NCBI GenBank assembly: GCA_030147525.1
Contig: JASBVF010000044.1
Location: 62,001 to 126,000 of the forward strand
From: Bacteroidota bacterium
GTDB taxonomy: Bacteria; Bacteroidota; Bacteroidia; Chitinophagales; Saprospiraceae
Direction of reading: 5' to 3'
DNA length: 64,000 nucleotides
This document shows, piece by piece, positions 17,387 to 25,904 of this stretch (position 1 is the first letter of the stretch; the number at the start of each line of letters is the position of its first letter). Made by a program: the position numbers and the translations under genes. Below the pieces are notes generated by a model. It did no database searches. It was given only the letters and a program-made list of their open reading frames with translations, and was not told where the DNA came from.

Positions 17387-17980
17387 TTACAAACTTAACA
17401 ACCAGCCCGCAATGCTCAGCCTATCCCGCAGGGCCGGTTTCACCTCGTGTTCGATTTCATCCGCTTTGAAAAAGACAACCCGGCCGCCTTCCGGTTGGAT
17501 GATTTTTTCACCGCCGTCGAGGTAGAGTACCAACTCGCCGCCGTCCTCCGGCTGCCAGTCGTCGTTGAGGTAGCTGACGACGGAGAATTTGCGGCCCCGG
17601 TCGTTGTGGAACTGGTCGAGGTGGCGTTTGTAAAAGCTGCCCGTTTCATAAAAAGCGTAGTGAAATTCGTAGCCGTTGATGGCTGTGTAGCAGGTACGGT
17701 TGAGGTACTGCACGAAAGCGTCGATCTGGTCGAGGAACTGCCGCTCGAGCGGGCCGGGATTTTTTTCGTCGATCCACGAGATGAGATCTCCCCGCACTTT
17801 GAGGTTTTTTTGAAATGTGAAATGTTTGCCCACGCCGGCAGGGTGCATGGCGCCATCTTCGTGCCGGTGAAGCAGATTTTTTCTCAGACCGGCGACCAGT
17901 TCAGCGTCGAAAAAACCGGCGGCGGTGCCAAAATTTTCATCGAGAATGCCCTGGATGAGGGGTTCGAATTTTTCTTCCAT
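17387..17980 (-). CDS. 2-oxoglutarate/Fe(II) dioxygenase, prolyl-4-hydroxylase type
   Basis: 197 aa, probably cytoplasmic. The double-stranded beta-helix core carries the Fe(II) facial triad: H120 and D122 in YKRHLDQF, and H178 in ADEIEHEV, with a basic residue in ALRDRLSIAGW for 2-oxoglutarate. The intervening VVSYLNDDWQPEDGGELVLY is typical of SM-20/PHD-like prolyl hydroxylases, which act on proteins such as EF-Tu in other bacteria. The natural substrate here is unknown. Its start is only 63 nt from the first TACGA-N6-TCGTA operator of the divergent BlaI-type gene, so it could be co-regulated. Confidence 0.9.
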   Translation of the reverse strand: MEEKFEPLIQGILDENFGTAAGFFDAELVAGLRKNLLHRHEDGAMHPAGVGKHFTFQKNLKVRGDLISWIDEKNPGPLERQFLDQIDAFVQYLNRTCYTAINGYEFHYAFYETGSFYKRHLDQFHNDRGRKFSVVSYLNDDWQPEDGGELVLYLDGGEKIIQPEGGRVVFFKADEIEHEVKPALRDRLSIAGWLLSL

Positions 17981-18042
17981 GATTATTTTTTAAGCCGTGA
18001 AAGTAAGCTATCCGTCTGCATTTCAGTCAAATTTTATCCAAC

Positions 18043-18115
18043 TACGAAAAAAGTCGTACTAAAATTTGCATTTACGAACATCTTCGTATAAACTTGCACT
18101 ACGAAATTTATCGTA
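18043..18115. promoter_or_regulatory. Three BlaI-type operator palindromes
   Basis: Three copies of TACGA-N6-TCGTA lie at 18043-18058, 18073-18088 and 18100-18115, with start-to-start spacing of 30 and 27 bp. They flank and overlap the promoter of the BlaI-family gene. The second sits between the -33 and -7 elements and the third just past the -7 element. The shape (short inverted half-sites upstream of a BlaI/BlaR pair) fits autorepression by the adjacent regulator, though the half-site differs from the TACA/TGTA of Firmicute BlaI/MecI. Confidence 0.8.
18065..18096 (+). promoter_or_regulatory. Promoter of the BlaI/M56 pair
   Basis: TTTG at 18065-18068, 20 nt, then TAAACTTG at 18089-18096 (7 of 8 matches to TAnnTTTG). 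It is interleaved with operators 2 and 3, so a bound repressor would block it. The start codon follows 63 nt later. Confidence 0.65.
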
Positions 18116-18158
18116 GCAACCATCGGGATGAAAATTCCGTCTTTCAAACAAAAAAATA

Positions 18159-18548
18159 ATGTCAGAAAAATCAATTCCGAAGCCCACCGACGCCGAACTC
18201 GAAATCCTGCAAGTACTGTGGGAGCATGGTCCGTCGCCGGTGCGTTTCGTCAACGACGAACTCAGCGGGCGCCGGGAAGTGGGCTACACCACCACTCTTA
18301 AACTGATGCAAATCATGCACGACAAAGGCTTGGTCACTCGCAACACCGACGCCCGCAGCCACATCTACGAAGCTGCCCTCAGCCGGGAAGAGACCCAGCG
18401 CACGCTGCTCGATACGTTCGTTGACAACGTTTTCAGCGGCTCGGCGGCCAGCCTCGTCATGCAAGCCCTCGGCAACCGCAAAGCCTCAAAAGACGAACTT
18501 GACCAAATTAAAGCACTCATCGAGAGGATTGAAGGAAAGAAGGATTAA
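18159..18548 (+). CDS. BlaI/MecI/CopY-family transcriptional repressor
   Basis: 129 aa. The N-terminal winged helix is typical: KPTDAELEILQVLWEHGPSPVRFVND, then REVGYTTTLKLMQIMHDKGLVTR (recognition helix and wing, about 40-62). The dimerisation part follows (ETQRTLLDTFVDNVFSGSAASLVMQAL). It should bind the three TACGA-N6-TCGTA sites upstream and be relieved by the partner M56 protease. Its last codons and stop (RIEGKKD) are spelled by the left arm of an octad-repeat palindrome, so the C-terminal residues may not be conserved. The family call is secure; the inducing signal is unknown. Confidence 0.93.
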   Translation: MSEKSIPKPTDAELEILQVLWEHGPSPVRFVNDELSGRREVGYTTTLKLMQIMHDKGLVTRNTDARSHIYEAALSREETQRTLLDTFVDNVFSGSAASLVMQALGNRKASKDELDQIKALIERIEGKKD

Positions 18549-18602
18549 AGATCTGTCTCCCACCTTCAATCCACCTATCCTTCAATCCTCCAATCCTTCA
18601 AA
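18525..18602. repeat. Octad-repeat palindrome (CCTTCAAT type) between blaI- and blaR-like genes
   Basis: The left arm is AGGATTGA, AGGAAAGA, AGGATTAA (18525-18548), in exact 8-bp register and overlapping the end of the repressor gene, including its TAA stop. The right arm is CCTTCAAT, CCACCTAT, CCTTCAAT, CCTCCAAT, CCTTCAAA (18563-18602), ending 2 nt before the next ATG. The two arms are complementary in style and could form a hairpin in the bicistronic mRNA. Confidence 0.8.
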
Positions 18603-18604
18603 AA

Positions 18605-20707
18605 ATGGATTTCATCAATCAATTCATACCTGAAAACATTCTTTACGCCCTTGGGTGGACGGTTGTTCACTCGCTTTGGCAGGCGTTCATTGTGGCGCTG
18701 CTGCTGTCGGCTTACCTGTTGGCCTGGCAAAAAACGAACGCCCGGATGCGATACATCGCCGGCAACGTTGCCTTGGTTGCGATCCTGGTGACGGCAGTTG
18801 TAACGTTTTTCATCATGCTCGAAAAAATGGCCGTTGAGCCGGAGTTGGCGTCAAGCATGGTTATTCTCGACGAGATGATCACGGTGAATATTTTCGAAGA
18901 CGTTCAGGCAGCCGGTTTTAGCGATTATTTTAATGAAAACATGCCGCTGATCGTCACCGTGTGGCTCGTCGGGATGGTATTTTTTCTTTTAAAAATGGTC
19001 GGCGGACTGCTCTACCTTCAACGGCTGCGTCACCGCTACCTTTCGCCACTGCCCCGCCAATGGCAGGAAATGCTGGGCGCCCTGGCCGGTGAATTAAATC
19101 TTCAAAATCACATCCAACTGGCCGAGTCGGCGCTGGTGAAAGTGCCCATGGTGATTGGTTGGCTGAAACCGGTCATCCTCATGCCCGTCGGTGCAGTGAA
19201 CAGCCTGTCGGCCGAGCAGGTGGAGGCTGTCCTCGCCCACGAACTGGCGCACATCGCCCGGCATGATTTCCTGGTGAACCTGCTCCAGTCGGTCGTCGAA
19301 ATTCTGTTTTACTTCAACCCCGCCGTGTGGTGGATTTCCGCCAATGTGCGTACGGAGCGGGAAAATTGTTGCGACGACCTGGCCGTACAGCTTTGCGGCG
19401 ACTCCCTTGCGTATGCCAAATCGCTCGTTTCCCTCCAGGAAATGCACCAGGCGGCCCCGGCTTTTGCCATGCCGTTTTCAAGAAATAAAAATCAGTTACT
19501 CAACCGCATACAGCGGATTTTACAACCATCGCAAAACAAATCTAATGTTATGGAAAAATTATCAGCCACCTTGCTTCTGCTGGCAGCCGTCGTGATGCTG
19601 TCGGTGCAGGCCAACACGCCGTTCGGCAACTTGCTCCAAAGTGCAGTTTCTTACGAATCGCCCGAAGATTTTGATTACGACTTTGAAGACGACGGATTTA
19701 TCTACACCACTTACGACACTATTCCCGGTAAAAACCAGGAAACCCGCATCCACCGCAAAACGGACGAGGAAGAAATCGAGCTTCGCAAGAAAAACGGCGA
19801 GATCATTTACCTGAAAATCAACGGCGAGGAAATTCCTGCCGATCGCTACGCCGACTACCAGGATTTGATAGATGAAATGGACGTGCCCCCACCCGCCCCG
19901 CCTGCGCCGCCAGCACCTCCGGCTCCGCCTGCTCCCCGATTACGGGAAGCGCCGCCTGCTCCTCCGGCACCACCTGCTCCGCCAAGCCCTGAGACCCGTA
20001 CCCGGCGAATTATCACTCAAAAAGGCAGCAACGGTACCACGTTCATCATCGAATCGGAGGGAGGAAGCGACCCTGTAAAAATTAAGGTGAAAGATGGTAA
20101 AAAAGGCAAAATCATCATCAACGGCAAGGAGTTAAAGGGTTTGAAAAAAGGCGACAAAGCCATTGTTGTGGAAGAGGTTGCAGGAGGACCGGGTGGTATG
20201 ATCTGGCACGGCGACCACGCATTTTCATTTGTCATGCCGGAATTGGCGCCACTGAGCGAGTTACATTTTTCACCTGATGCCTACGTTTTCGAAATGGTTG
20301 AACCCAAGATTCACCTGCGGAGGCATTTTGCCCCTGAATTCAACGAAGACTGGATCGAGAGGCACCAATTGACCCAGGAAATGCAGGATCGGATGCGGGA
20401 CGGCAATCTGAGCGAGGAGTGGCTAAAAGAGTTTAGCGAGCGGATGGGGGAAAGTGAATTCCTGGCCCCGCAGGTGCTTGAATTGCAGGACTTAGAAGGC
20501 AGGATGAGTGAGCAAAAAGCCCGTCTGTTTGAACTCCAGGAGGAGATGAAACACCGGCAAATGGAACATCAGGAAAAAATGCATTTCCGGCAGGAAGAGC
20601 TTAAACAACGGCAGGAAGAACTCCTGCAACGTCGCCTTGAAATGAAAGAACGGGCGAAAGTCAGGAAGCGAATTATTCGCTTTTCTGAGGAGGATGGAGG
20701 AATGTGA
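18605..20707 (+). CDS. BlaR1/MecR1-type M56 metalloprotease with Pro/Ala-rich and coiled-coil tail
   Basis: 700 aa. Membrane helices at about 14-41, 52-72 and 113-137, and near 225-245, frame the M56 zinc-protease domain with H212-E213 and H216 in AHELAHIARHD and E251 in ERENCCDDLA. After a further helix (LSATLLLLAAVVMLSV) the extracytoplasmic part is unusual. It has an acidic stretch, two PPAPPAPPAPPAP tracts (about 425-460), an acid/basic central region and a long Met/Gln/Glu-rich coiled coil (about 630-690). There is no penicillin-binding sensor domain. It probably cleaves the neighbouring repressor on a signal other than a beta-lactam. It is part of a two-gene operon, with a strong terminator just after the stop. 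Confidence 0.88.
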   Translation: MDFINQFIPENILYALGWTVVHSLWQAFIVALLLSAYLLAWQKTNARMRYIAGNVALVAILVTAVVTFFIMLEKMAVEPELASSMVILDEMITVNIFEDVQAAGFSDYFNENMPLIVTVWLVGMVFFLLKMVGGLLYLQRLRHRYLSPLPRQWQEMLGALAGELNLQNHIQLAESALVKVPMVIGWLKPVILMPVGAVNSLSAEQVEAVLAHELAHIARHDFLVNLLQSVVEILFYFNPAVWWISANVRTERENCCDDLAVQLCGDSLAYAKSLVSLQEMHQAAPAFAMPFSRNKNQLLNRIQRILQPSQNKSNVMEKLSATLLLLAAVVMLSVQANTPFGNLLQSAVSYESPEDFDYDFEDDGFIYTTYDTIPGKNQETRIHRKTDEEEIELRKKNGEIIYLKINGEEIPADRYADYQDLIDEMDVPPPAPPAPPAPPAPPAPRLREAPPAPPAPPAPPSPETRTRRIITQKGSNGTTFIIESEGGSDPVKIKVKDGKKGKIIINGKELKGLKKGDKAIVVEEVAGGPGGMIWHGDHAFSFVMPELAPLSELHFSPDAYVFEMVEPKIHLRRHFAPEFNEDWIERHQLTQEMQDRMRDGNLSEEWLKEFSERMGESEFLAPQVLELQDLEGRMSEQKARLFELQEEMKHRQMEHQEKMHFRQEELKQRQEELLQRRLEMKERAKVRKRIIRFSEEDGGM

Positions 20708-20713
20708 TTTGAC

Positions 20714-20774
20714 TTTTTGATAAAAACAAAGCCCCGGCAAGTTCGACCTGCCGGGGCTTTGTTTTTATCAAAAA
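20714..20774. terminator. Bidirectional terminator, 26-bp perfect stem
   Basis: A perfect 26-bp inverted repeat (20714-20739 and 20749-20774) with a 9-nt loop. The GC core is GCCCCGGCA, flanked by A-rich and T-rich outer arms. It serves both the M56 gene and the convergent SPOR gene, whose stop is 3 nt away. Confidence 0.93.
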
Positions 20775-20776
20775 AA

Positions 20777-22567
20777 TCAAATGAAGCGATCAAGATGATT
20801 TCCGACCAATGCCTTCAGGGCTGCCAAACCGAGCGCTTTTGCTTCTCTTTCATTAAAACCTTCGTCCATAAAAAAGTCTTCGAAAAGCACCTCTGTTTGG
20901 AAGTAGCTGATTTTCAGTGCTGTAGCAACTTCAGTGAGCATAGGGTCACGGCTGGACCAGGCATCGATTCCTTTCCAGACGTTGGCGTTCCAGGCTTCGA
21001 GCGCTTTTCGTTCGTCGTCGCTGAGGGCTTTGGGAGCGAGGTAGAGGCGGGCGAGTTCCTGCTGGGCGTCAGCAGCTTTTGCTTCGCTGCACTGACCCTG
21101 GGCGCAGAGATCGTGGGCCATAACTGAAAGGACTTTCACCTCTTCCCATTCCCAGAAGCCACCACAGTTTTGCAGTTTCAGCTCACCGCTGTTGCTGGCG
21201 GAGGCAAATGCCTGAAGCGCCGGTCCGGGGTGCTTGCGGAACAACCAGCAGGGAGCTGCCGGCTTCTCTGAAGATGCCTGATGCACGTAGCTAAGGTGTT
21301 GAAGCAGCTGGCTGATATCGTAGTAGGCGTAGGTGGCATTGGGATCGAAGTTGGCGATACTGGACTTTTTGCTGGAGAATACCGTTTTCAGGGCGTCATT
21401 CATCAGCGTGTTCACGTCCCGGCTGGCGCCGTCCCTGACGAAGAGGAAATAGGCCCGGTAAGCTTTGGCGATGGGCGCTTTGGATGTTTCGAGTCCATCG
21501 AGGGCTGTTTTGGGGTCGTCCCAGAGTGTATTGATAAAATACTGCACAGTGCCTCGTGCGGCATCGTTGGAAGGCTGCGTAGCATATTTGGCGAGAATCC
21601 GGTATTTCTGGATTTGACGGTTGTCGTTGTAGGCCTGCTCGAAAGCAGTTTTGGTTCCCTTTCCGTAAAATCCATCGAGCGAACCTTTGTAAACGCCTTC
21701 GGATTTGAGCACTTTTTGAAGCTCAATGGCAGAAGTTCGTTTCACGCCGGCCCTGATATTAGGTATGTTGGGTGAAAACGAGATGACGGAAGCCGGTTCG
21801 GCAGCAATAGTTTTGGCAGGAGCGGGAGCGGCTTTGGCGGCAACTATTTCCACGCCTTTGGCAGTCAGCTCATCGCCGGTTTTTGACGGAGCAATGATGG
21901 TTACATCTTCATAGCCGACGGGTGTATCCGCTTTTCGGGCATCGGCCAGTGGCTGAGTTTCTTCCGGTTTTTCTGTGAAATCGAGCGGGATGAGCGGCTT
22001 TTTTGCGGCACCGCCGGTTTCGAATTCCGTGACTGCATGCAGCAGGGCATTGTTGACGTTTTTCACAAAAGCATCCTTGTATCCCAATTGCTGAATGCGG
22101 CCAAGTTGCGCTTTGGCCGTGGCTATGTCCGGAAAAATACCGGTGACGATTTTTACCTGGTTGCCGTTGAGGAGTACGTGGAGCGGCCCGGCTTGCGTAA
22201 GTTCTTCCCAGTTGATCTTATCGCCGGCACGCTTGGTAATGAGTTGGATGATGGTTACGCTTTGGCCGCCTTCAATGTTCAGGCGTGAGACAAAAGCATT
22301 GTCGTAGCCCCTTGATTTCAGGGTCTCGACAACCTTGGCGGCCTCCGCTTCCGAGCCGTAGCCGCCGATGAAGACGTCGGTGTAGTTGGAAGGCCGTTTG
22401 GTAGCGTAGACAAAACCCAGTGACTGGAGTTGGGTGAAATCAGAAGGTTTGGGGTTGACGAAGTTGCCGATTTGAACAGTGTATTCCGGCACGTCTTCCT
22501 GCGCAGTGGCCGTGGCTGTCATGAGTGCGAGGAAAGCCAGGGAAAAGAAACGGATTAAATATTTCAT
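20777..22567 (-). CDS. Secreted SPOR-domain protein with peptidoglycan-binding-like segment
   Basis: 596 aa with a signal peptide (FFSLAFLALMTATATAQ). Two or three SPOR-like repeats occupy about 28-170 (YTVQIGNFVNPKPSDFTQLQSLG, VFIGGYGSEAEAAKVVETLKSRGY, VKIVTGIFPDIATAKAQLGRIQQLGYKDAFV). SPOR domains bind denuded glycan strands at division sites. At about 278-315 there is a PG_binding_1-like segment (AIELQKVLKSEGVYKGSLDGFYGKGTKTAFEQ). The last 280 residues are helical with no recognised domain (a Trp/Cys-containing LQNCGGFWEWEEV patch). It probably acts at the cell wall in the periplasm. No partner gene is adjacent. Confidence 0.82.
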   Translation of the reverse strand: MKYLIRFFSLAFLALMTATATAQEDVPEYTVQIGNFVNPKPSDFTQLQSLGFVYATKRPSNYTDVFIGGYGSEAEAAKVVETLKSRGYDNAFVSRLNIEGGQSVTIIQLITKRAGDKINWEELTQAGPLHVLLNGNQVKIVTGIFPDIATAKAQLGRIQQLGYKDAFVKNVNNALLHAVTEFETGGAAKKPLIPLDFTEKPEETQPLADARKADTPVGYEDVTIIAPSKTGDELTAKGVEIVAAKAAPAPAKTIAAEPASVISFSPNIPNIRAGVKRTSAIELQKVLKSEGVYKGSLDGFYGKGTKTAFEQAYNDNRQIQKYRILAKYATQPSNDAARGTVQYFINTLWDDPKTALDGLETSKAPIAKAYRAYFLFVRDGASRDVNTLMNDALKTVFSSKKSSIANFDPNATYAYYDISQLLQHLSYVHQASSEKPAAPCWLFRKHPGPALQAFASASNSGELKLQNCGGFWEWEEVKVLSVMAHDLCAQGQCSEAKAADAQQELARLYLAPKALSDDERKALEAWNANVWKGIDAWSSRDPMLTEVATALKISYFQTEVLFEDFFMDEGFNEREAKALGLAALKALVGNHLDRFI

Positions 22568-22967
22568 GTGTCTTGACTTTGATTTTCAGTATTGAAAAAG
22601 CTGAATTGCATGATAATTAGGAGTGCCGGATGTTGCGCCCGTCACTTTTCCTGAATTATTACCATCAATTTTTTTTAGCCATCAAACAATCTCAACCATC
22701 ATAACTTGCTGAAAACCAATAACCGGGATTGAGAACGTAAAAGTAAGGCAATTTAATGTTTTAAAAGGAAACAAAAAATTGTACCTGAATAATGTTTTGA
22801 GGGAGTTAAGGGTTCATTTTGGCCGAAAAATGGAAAATATTTTGAATTTGGTACGAACCTTTTGAACGATCACTACCTTAATTGGGAGAATCAAATAATT
22901 CAGCCTATTGCGTAGTTCGACTTAATTTTCAAAACCATTTTTAAGAACCACGTAAACATTTTTAATC
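22568..22967. other. Intergenic region between divergent genes
   Basis: 400 AT-rich bases between the SPOR gene (minus) and the coiled-coil protein gene (plus). It must hold both promoters. A TTTG at 22847 and TACCTTAA at 22874 are a weak candidate (spacing 23). No ORF, RNA gene or repeat is recognised. Confidence 0.5.
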
Positions 22968-23957
22968 ATGAATAGCAACAATCCTTCTAACATGAATCAG
23001 TCAAATTCAAATAAGCAGAATTTCCTGGCCATAGCTGTCACTGTTGGTGTCATTCTTCTCGCAGTGATTGGTTTTCTGGCATACAGCAATATCAGCAAAG
23101 CAAGACAACTGGAGCAAACCGTTACGGAACTTAACGAGTCCGAGGATCTTCGCAAAGAACTGGAAACACAGTACAACACGGCACTCGCCGACCTGGAAGC
23201 TCAAAAAACGACCAACCAGGAACTGAACGCCATGATCGATCAGCAAAAAGCTGAACTCGAACAGCAGAAAAACAGAATTTCCGAGCTGTTGAGAAATAAA
23301 GGCAAGCTCGACAAAGCACGGGTTGAAATCGAAAACCTGAAATCTCAGGCCAGCGCTTACCTCGCTCAAATCGACAAGCTGAAAGCTGAAAATCAGGCGC
23401 TCGCAGGCGAAAACGCTCAGCTTTCCATGGCGAAAGACAGCCTCAACTCTAACCTTCAGCGCAAAACTGCTGAAAACGAAGCGCTTAGCTCTGCCAAGGC
23501 TCAACTGGTGAGCGAGAAAGACGCCCTCGTCAGCAAGGTGAATGTAGCTTCCGTTATTAAAATGAAGCAAATCACAGCTGTTGGTCAGAAGGTTAAAGGC
23601 AGCGGCAAGGTGAAAGACGAGAACTCTGCAAAGGGCGTCGATCAAATCAAAGTTTGCTTTACAACCCTCGACAACGCAGTTGCCAAGCCTGGTGTTGAAA
23701 AATTCTTCGTCCGCATCATCAATCCGCTAGGTGAAACACTGGCGATCGAAGATATGGGCTCCGGCATGATCACCAACAAGAAAACCGGCGAAGAAGTCCG
23801 CTTTACCAAAGTGGAAGAACTTGACTTTGCCAATGAGGAAGCGCAGTCCTGCATCGTTTGGGCTCCTACCAATCCTTCTTTCATGAAGGGTGACTATACG
23901 GTGGAAGTTTACAACAAAGGCTACCTCGCAGGTACGAGCAAACTGACGCTGAAGTAA
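22968..23957 (+). CDS. Membrane-anchored coiled-coil protein of unknown function
   Basis: 329 aa. An Asn/Ser-rich cytoplasmic start is followed by one membrane helix (about 19-42, FLAIAVTVGVILLAVIGFLAY). A long coiled coil covers about 45-190 (LEQTVTELNES through AENEALSSAKAQLVSEKDAL). A compact C-terminal beta domain covers about 200-329 (VKGSGKVKDENSAKGVDQIKVCFTTLDN, then GDYTVEVYNKGYLAGTSKLTLK). That C-terminal part occurs in Bacteroidota envelope proteins, but I cannot assign a function. The topology suggests the beta domain is held away from the inner membrane in the periplasm. It is monocistronic, with a clear terminator after the stop. Confidence 0.85.
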   Translation: MNSNNPSNMNQSNSNKQNFLAIAVTVGVILLAVIGFLAYSNISKARQLEQTVTELNESEDLRKELETQYNTALADLEAQKTTNQELNAMIDQQKAELEQQKNRISELLRNKGKLDKARVEIENLKSQASAYLAQIDKLKAENQALAGENAQLSMAKDSLNSNLQRKTAENEALSSAKAQLVSEKDALVSKVNVASVIKMKQITAVGQKVKGSGKVKDENSAKGVDQIKVCFTTLDNAVAKPGVEKFFVRIINPLGETLAIEDMGSGMITNKKTGEEVRFTKVEELDFANEEAQSCIVWAPTNPSFMKGDYTVEVYNKGYLAGTSKLTLK

Positions 23958-23982
23958 TAAAGACTTTTTAATTAACCTGTCG

Positions 23983-24018
23983 AAACACGGGCTGCACTTG
24001 CGGTCCGTGTTTTTTTTT
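23983..24018 (+). terminator. Rho-independent terminator
   Basis: Stem AAACACGG / CCGTGTTT with a 14-nt loop, followed by a run of nine T. It lies 26 nt after the stop of the coiled-coil gene. Confidence 0.88.
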
Positions 24019-24160
24019 GCCAAAAAATGAGCGGCGCACTTCTGCTGAGGCAGAGGGTGTTAGCGGCAGATAATGGAAGTGCTACTCAGGTTTTTCCCTG
24101 ATTGACCTAACTTGGCCCTCTCAAAACTGAATCCGGTCCGAACAATCGAATTTGAAGAAT

Positions 24161-24754
24161 ATGACAGACAATGCACTTTTAATTACCATCAAAAACCCTG
24201 AAAAAGGAAAAGTAAAAACCCGCCTTGCCGCAACGGTAGGGGAGGAGCGGGCGCTGGAAATTTACCTCGCTCTCCTGACTCATACCCGTGAGGTGGCGCA
24301 GCAGATGAGCGCTGACCGGTACTTGTTTTACAGCAATTTTGTGGATGAAAACGACGAGTGGGACGGGCGGTTTTTCACCAAAAAAAAGCAAAGCAGCGGC
24401 GATATCGGCGAGCGCATGGCGAATTGTTTTGCTGAAACATTACCGCAGCATGCAAAGGCTGTGCTGGTGGGCAGCGATATTCCCGGCCTGAGCCGTGAAA
24501 TTCTGGAACTGGCGTTTGAAAAACTGTCAGTGTTCGATTTTGTCATAGGCCCGGCAGAGGATGGAGGTTACTACCTTATAGGGATGAAAGTTTTCGAACC
24601 TGCTGTTTTTCAGGATATTGAGTGGAGCACGCCTGCTGTTTTTGAAAAAACAATCCAGAAAATGGAGGGGCTGGGGAAAACGTGGTTTCAACTGCCCATC
24701 CTCTCCGATGTGGACTACGAGGAGGATTGGGAGCAGCACGGGTGGGAGGTGTGA
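24161..24754 (+). CDS. DUF2064/TIGR04282-family glycosyltransferase-like protein
   Basis: 197 aa from the ATG at 24161 (MTDNALLITIKNP). A TTG nine bases upstream is in frame but unlikely. It is a nucleotidyl/glycosyltransferase-A fold protein: NPEKGKVKTRLAATVGEERAL at the start (nucleotide-binding loop), LVGSDIPGLSREILELAF in the middle and DFVIGPAEDGGYYLIGMK, which is the family hallmark. Members include CofC-like guanylyltransferases and transferases linked to arsenosugar synthesis. No arsenic or F420 gene is nearby, so the substrate is open. A TAACTTGG at 24107-24114 may be a weak -7 element. Confidence 0.88.
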   Translation: MTDNALLITIKNPEKGKVKTRLAATVGEERALEIYLALLTHTREVAQQMSADRYLFYSNFVDENDEWDGRFFTKKKQSSGDIGERMANCFAETLPQHAKAVLVGSDIPGLSREILELAFEKLSVFDFVIGPAEDGGYYLIGMKVFEPAVFQDIEWSTPAVFEKTIQKMEGLGKTWFQLPILSDVDYEEDWEQHGWEV

Positions 24755-24755
24755 G

Positions 24756-25286
24756 TTAGCTCGATTTTTCCTGCCGCTTTCGCTTGCGGTTAACTGCCCA
24801 AACGCCGATGGCCGGGAATGAAATGGCAAGGGCAATAAATAAAAATTCAGCCTTCAGCAGTAAGGAAATGATGAAGCCGATTACACCCGCAGCTACCATC
24901 ACCCAAATGTAAAGTTTTGAGTATTGCTTGCTTTCCTGCTCAAATTTTTCACCGGAAAACATGGTGATCTTTCGTTGCAGCAGGGCCTGCCTGAAATGCT
25001 CGAGGAAAGCTTCGAAATATTCCTCATCGATACTGGTGATGCGGTCGTTGACGAGGTTAAATGTGCAACTCACGAGACATCCTGTGCCGGTTTCGGTGAT
25101 GTCAACTTTCACCGAATCATTCAGCCGGGAAGGTGAAAGGACAGACTGCATTTCCAGGTATGTCCGGAAACGCAACCCGTCCTCGCTTTGCAGCCGGTAG
25201 TATTTGTGGAGCTGAAAATAATTCATGGTAAGGCTTTCCACTTCGGAGCGGCTAAGCCTTGTGTTGAATTGAATTTGTTTTACCAT
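24756..25286 (-). CDS. Hypothetical membrane protein
   Basis: 176 aa, not recognised. A soluble N-terminal half (about 1-110, VKQIQFNTRLSRSEVESLTMNYFQLHKYYRL) with alternating strands could be a SRPBCC-like or PH-like fold. Two closely spaced membrane helices follow (about 125-145, IWVMVAAGVIGFIISLLL, and 147-163, FLFIALAISFPAIGVWA), with a basic tail. It is convergent with the DUF2064 gene and 28 nt downstream of another hypothetical on the same strand, so the two are probably co-transcribed. Confidence 0.75.
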   Translation of the reverse strand: MVKQIQFNTRLSRSEVESLTMNYFQLHKYYRLQSEDGLRFRTYLEMQSVLSPSRLNDSVKVDITETGTGCLVSCTFNLVNDRITSIDEEYFEAFLEHFRQALLQRKITMFSGEKFEQESKQYSKLYIWVMVAAGVIGFIISLLLKAEFLFIALAISFPAIGVWAVNRKRKRQEKSS

Positions 25287-25314
25287 GATTTTCTGGAAGA
25301 AAAAGTTTTTGAAA

Positions 25315-25797
25315 TTACGCTGCGGTCAGCACGTCAATCACTGTTTTCAAAGTTACAAACATAGGTTCCTGGCCTTCCTGGGTCATCGTGAATGATTCGC
25401 CGTCCTCGTCTTCAGCTTCAGCGGAGAGGGCATCTTCAACAAATGCCAGCAGGTCTTCCTCCGGATAATTTTCAAAAAAAGCATCGAGCCGCTCCCGGAA
25501 GGGTTTGCCTTTCTGGGCCTCGAACAACTCCCAGTTTGCCTCTTCAGCCTCGGCGATTTCGTCGGGGGAGATGATGGACAGGTCCGGGTTTTCTTTTTCA
25601 ACGGATTTGAAAATGACCGTGGCGAGGTAGAGCATAAAGTCCTGCTCATCTTCCGTGAAAACGCCTTCGCTGTCGGTCATCAGGAAGGAAAGGAGTGCAG
25701 GCTGGCGTCCGCCAAAATCACGCACAGCTTTTTCGAAGTCAACTGCCTGGCTTTCGAATTGTTCAAGTACTTGTTCGATCGTTGATTCTGCAATCAT
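25315..25797 (-). CDS. Hypothetical acidic cytoplasmic protein
   Basis: 160 aa, strongly acidic and helical, with no signal peptide or membrane segment. Conserved-looking parts are TEDEQDFMLYLATVIFKSVEKENPD near 75 and FFENYPEEDLLAFVEDALSAEAEDEDGE near 115. I do not recognise the family. Similar short acidic proteins are scattered in Bacteroidota. It is upstream of the two-helix membrane protein on the same strand and divergent from the radical SAM gene. Confidence 0.75.
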   Translation of the reverse strand: MIAESTIEQVLEQFESQAVDFEKAVRDFGGRQPALLSFLMTDSEGVFTEDEQDFMLYLATVIFKSVEKENPDLSIISPDEIAEAEEANWELFEAQKGKPFRERLDAFFENYPEEDLLAFVEDALSAEAEDEDGESFTMTQEGQEPMFVTLKTVIDVLTAA

Positions 25798-25904
25798 GTT
25801 ATCTTGGTTGTGTTTAAATGGTCATTTAACTGGTGTAAAATTACTCGCAAATCCGGAATGACCAATGAACAACTGCGAATGACCAAATAATCTATTTTTG
25901 CCAA

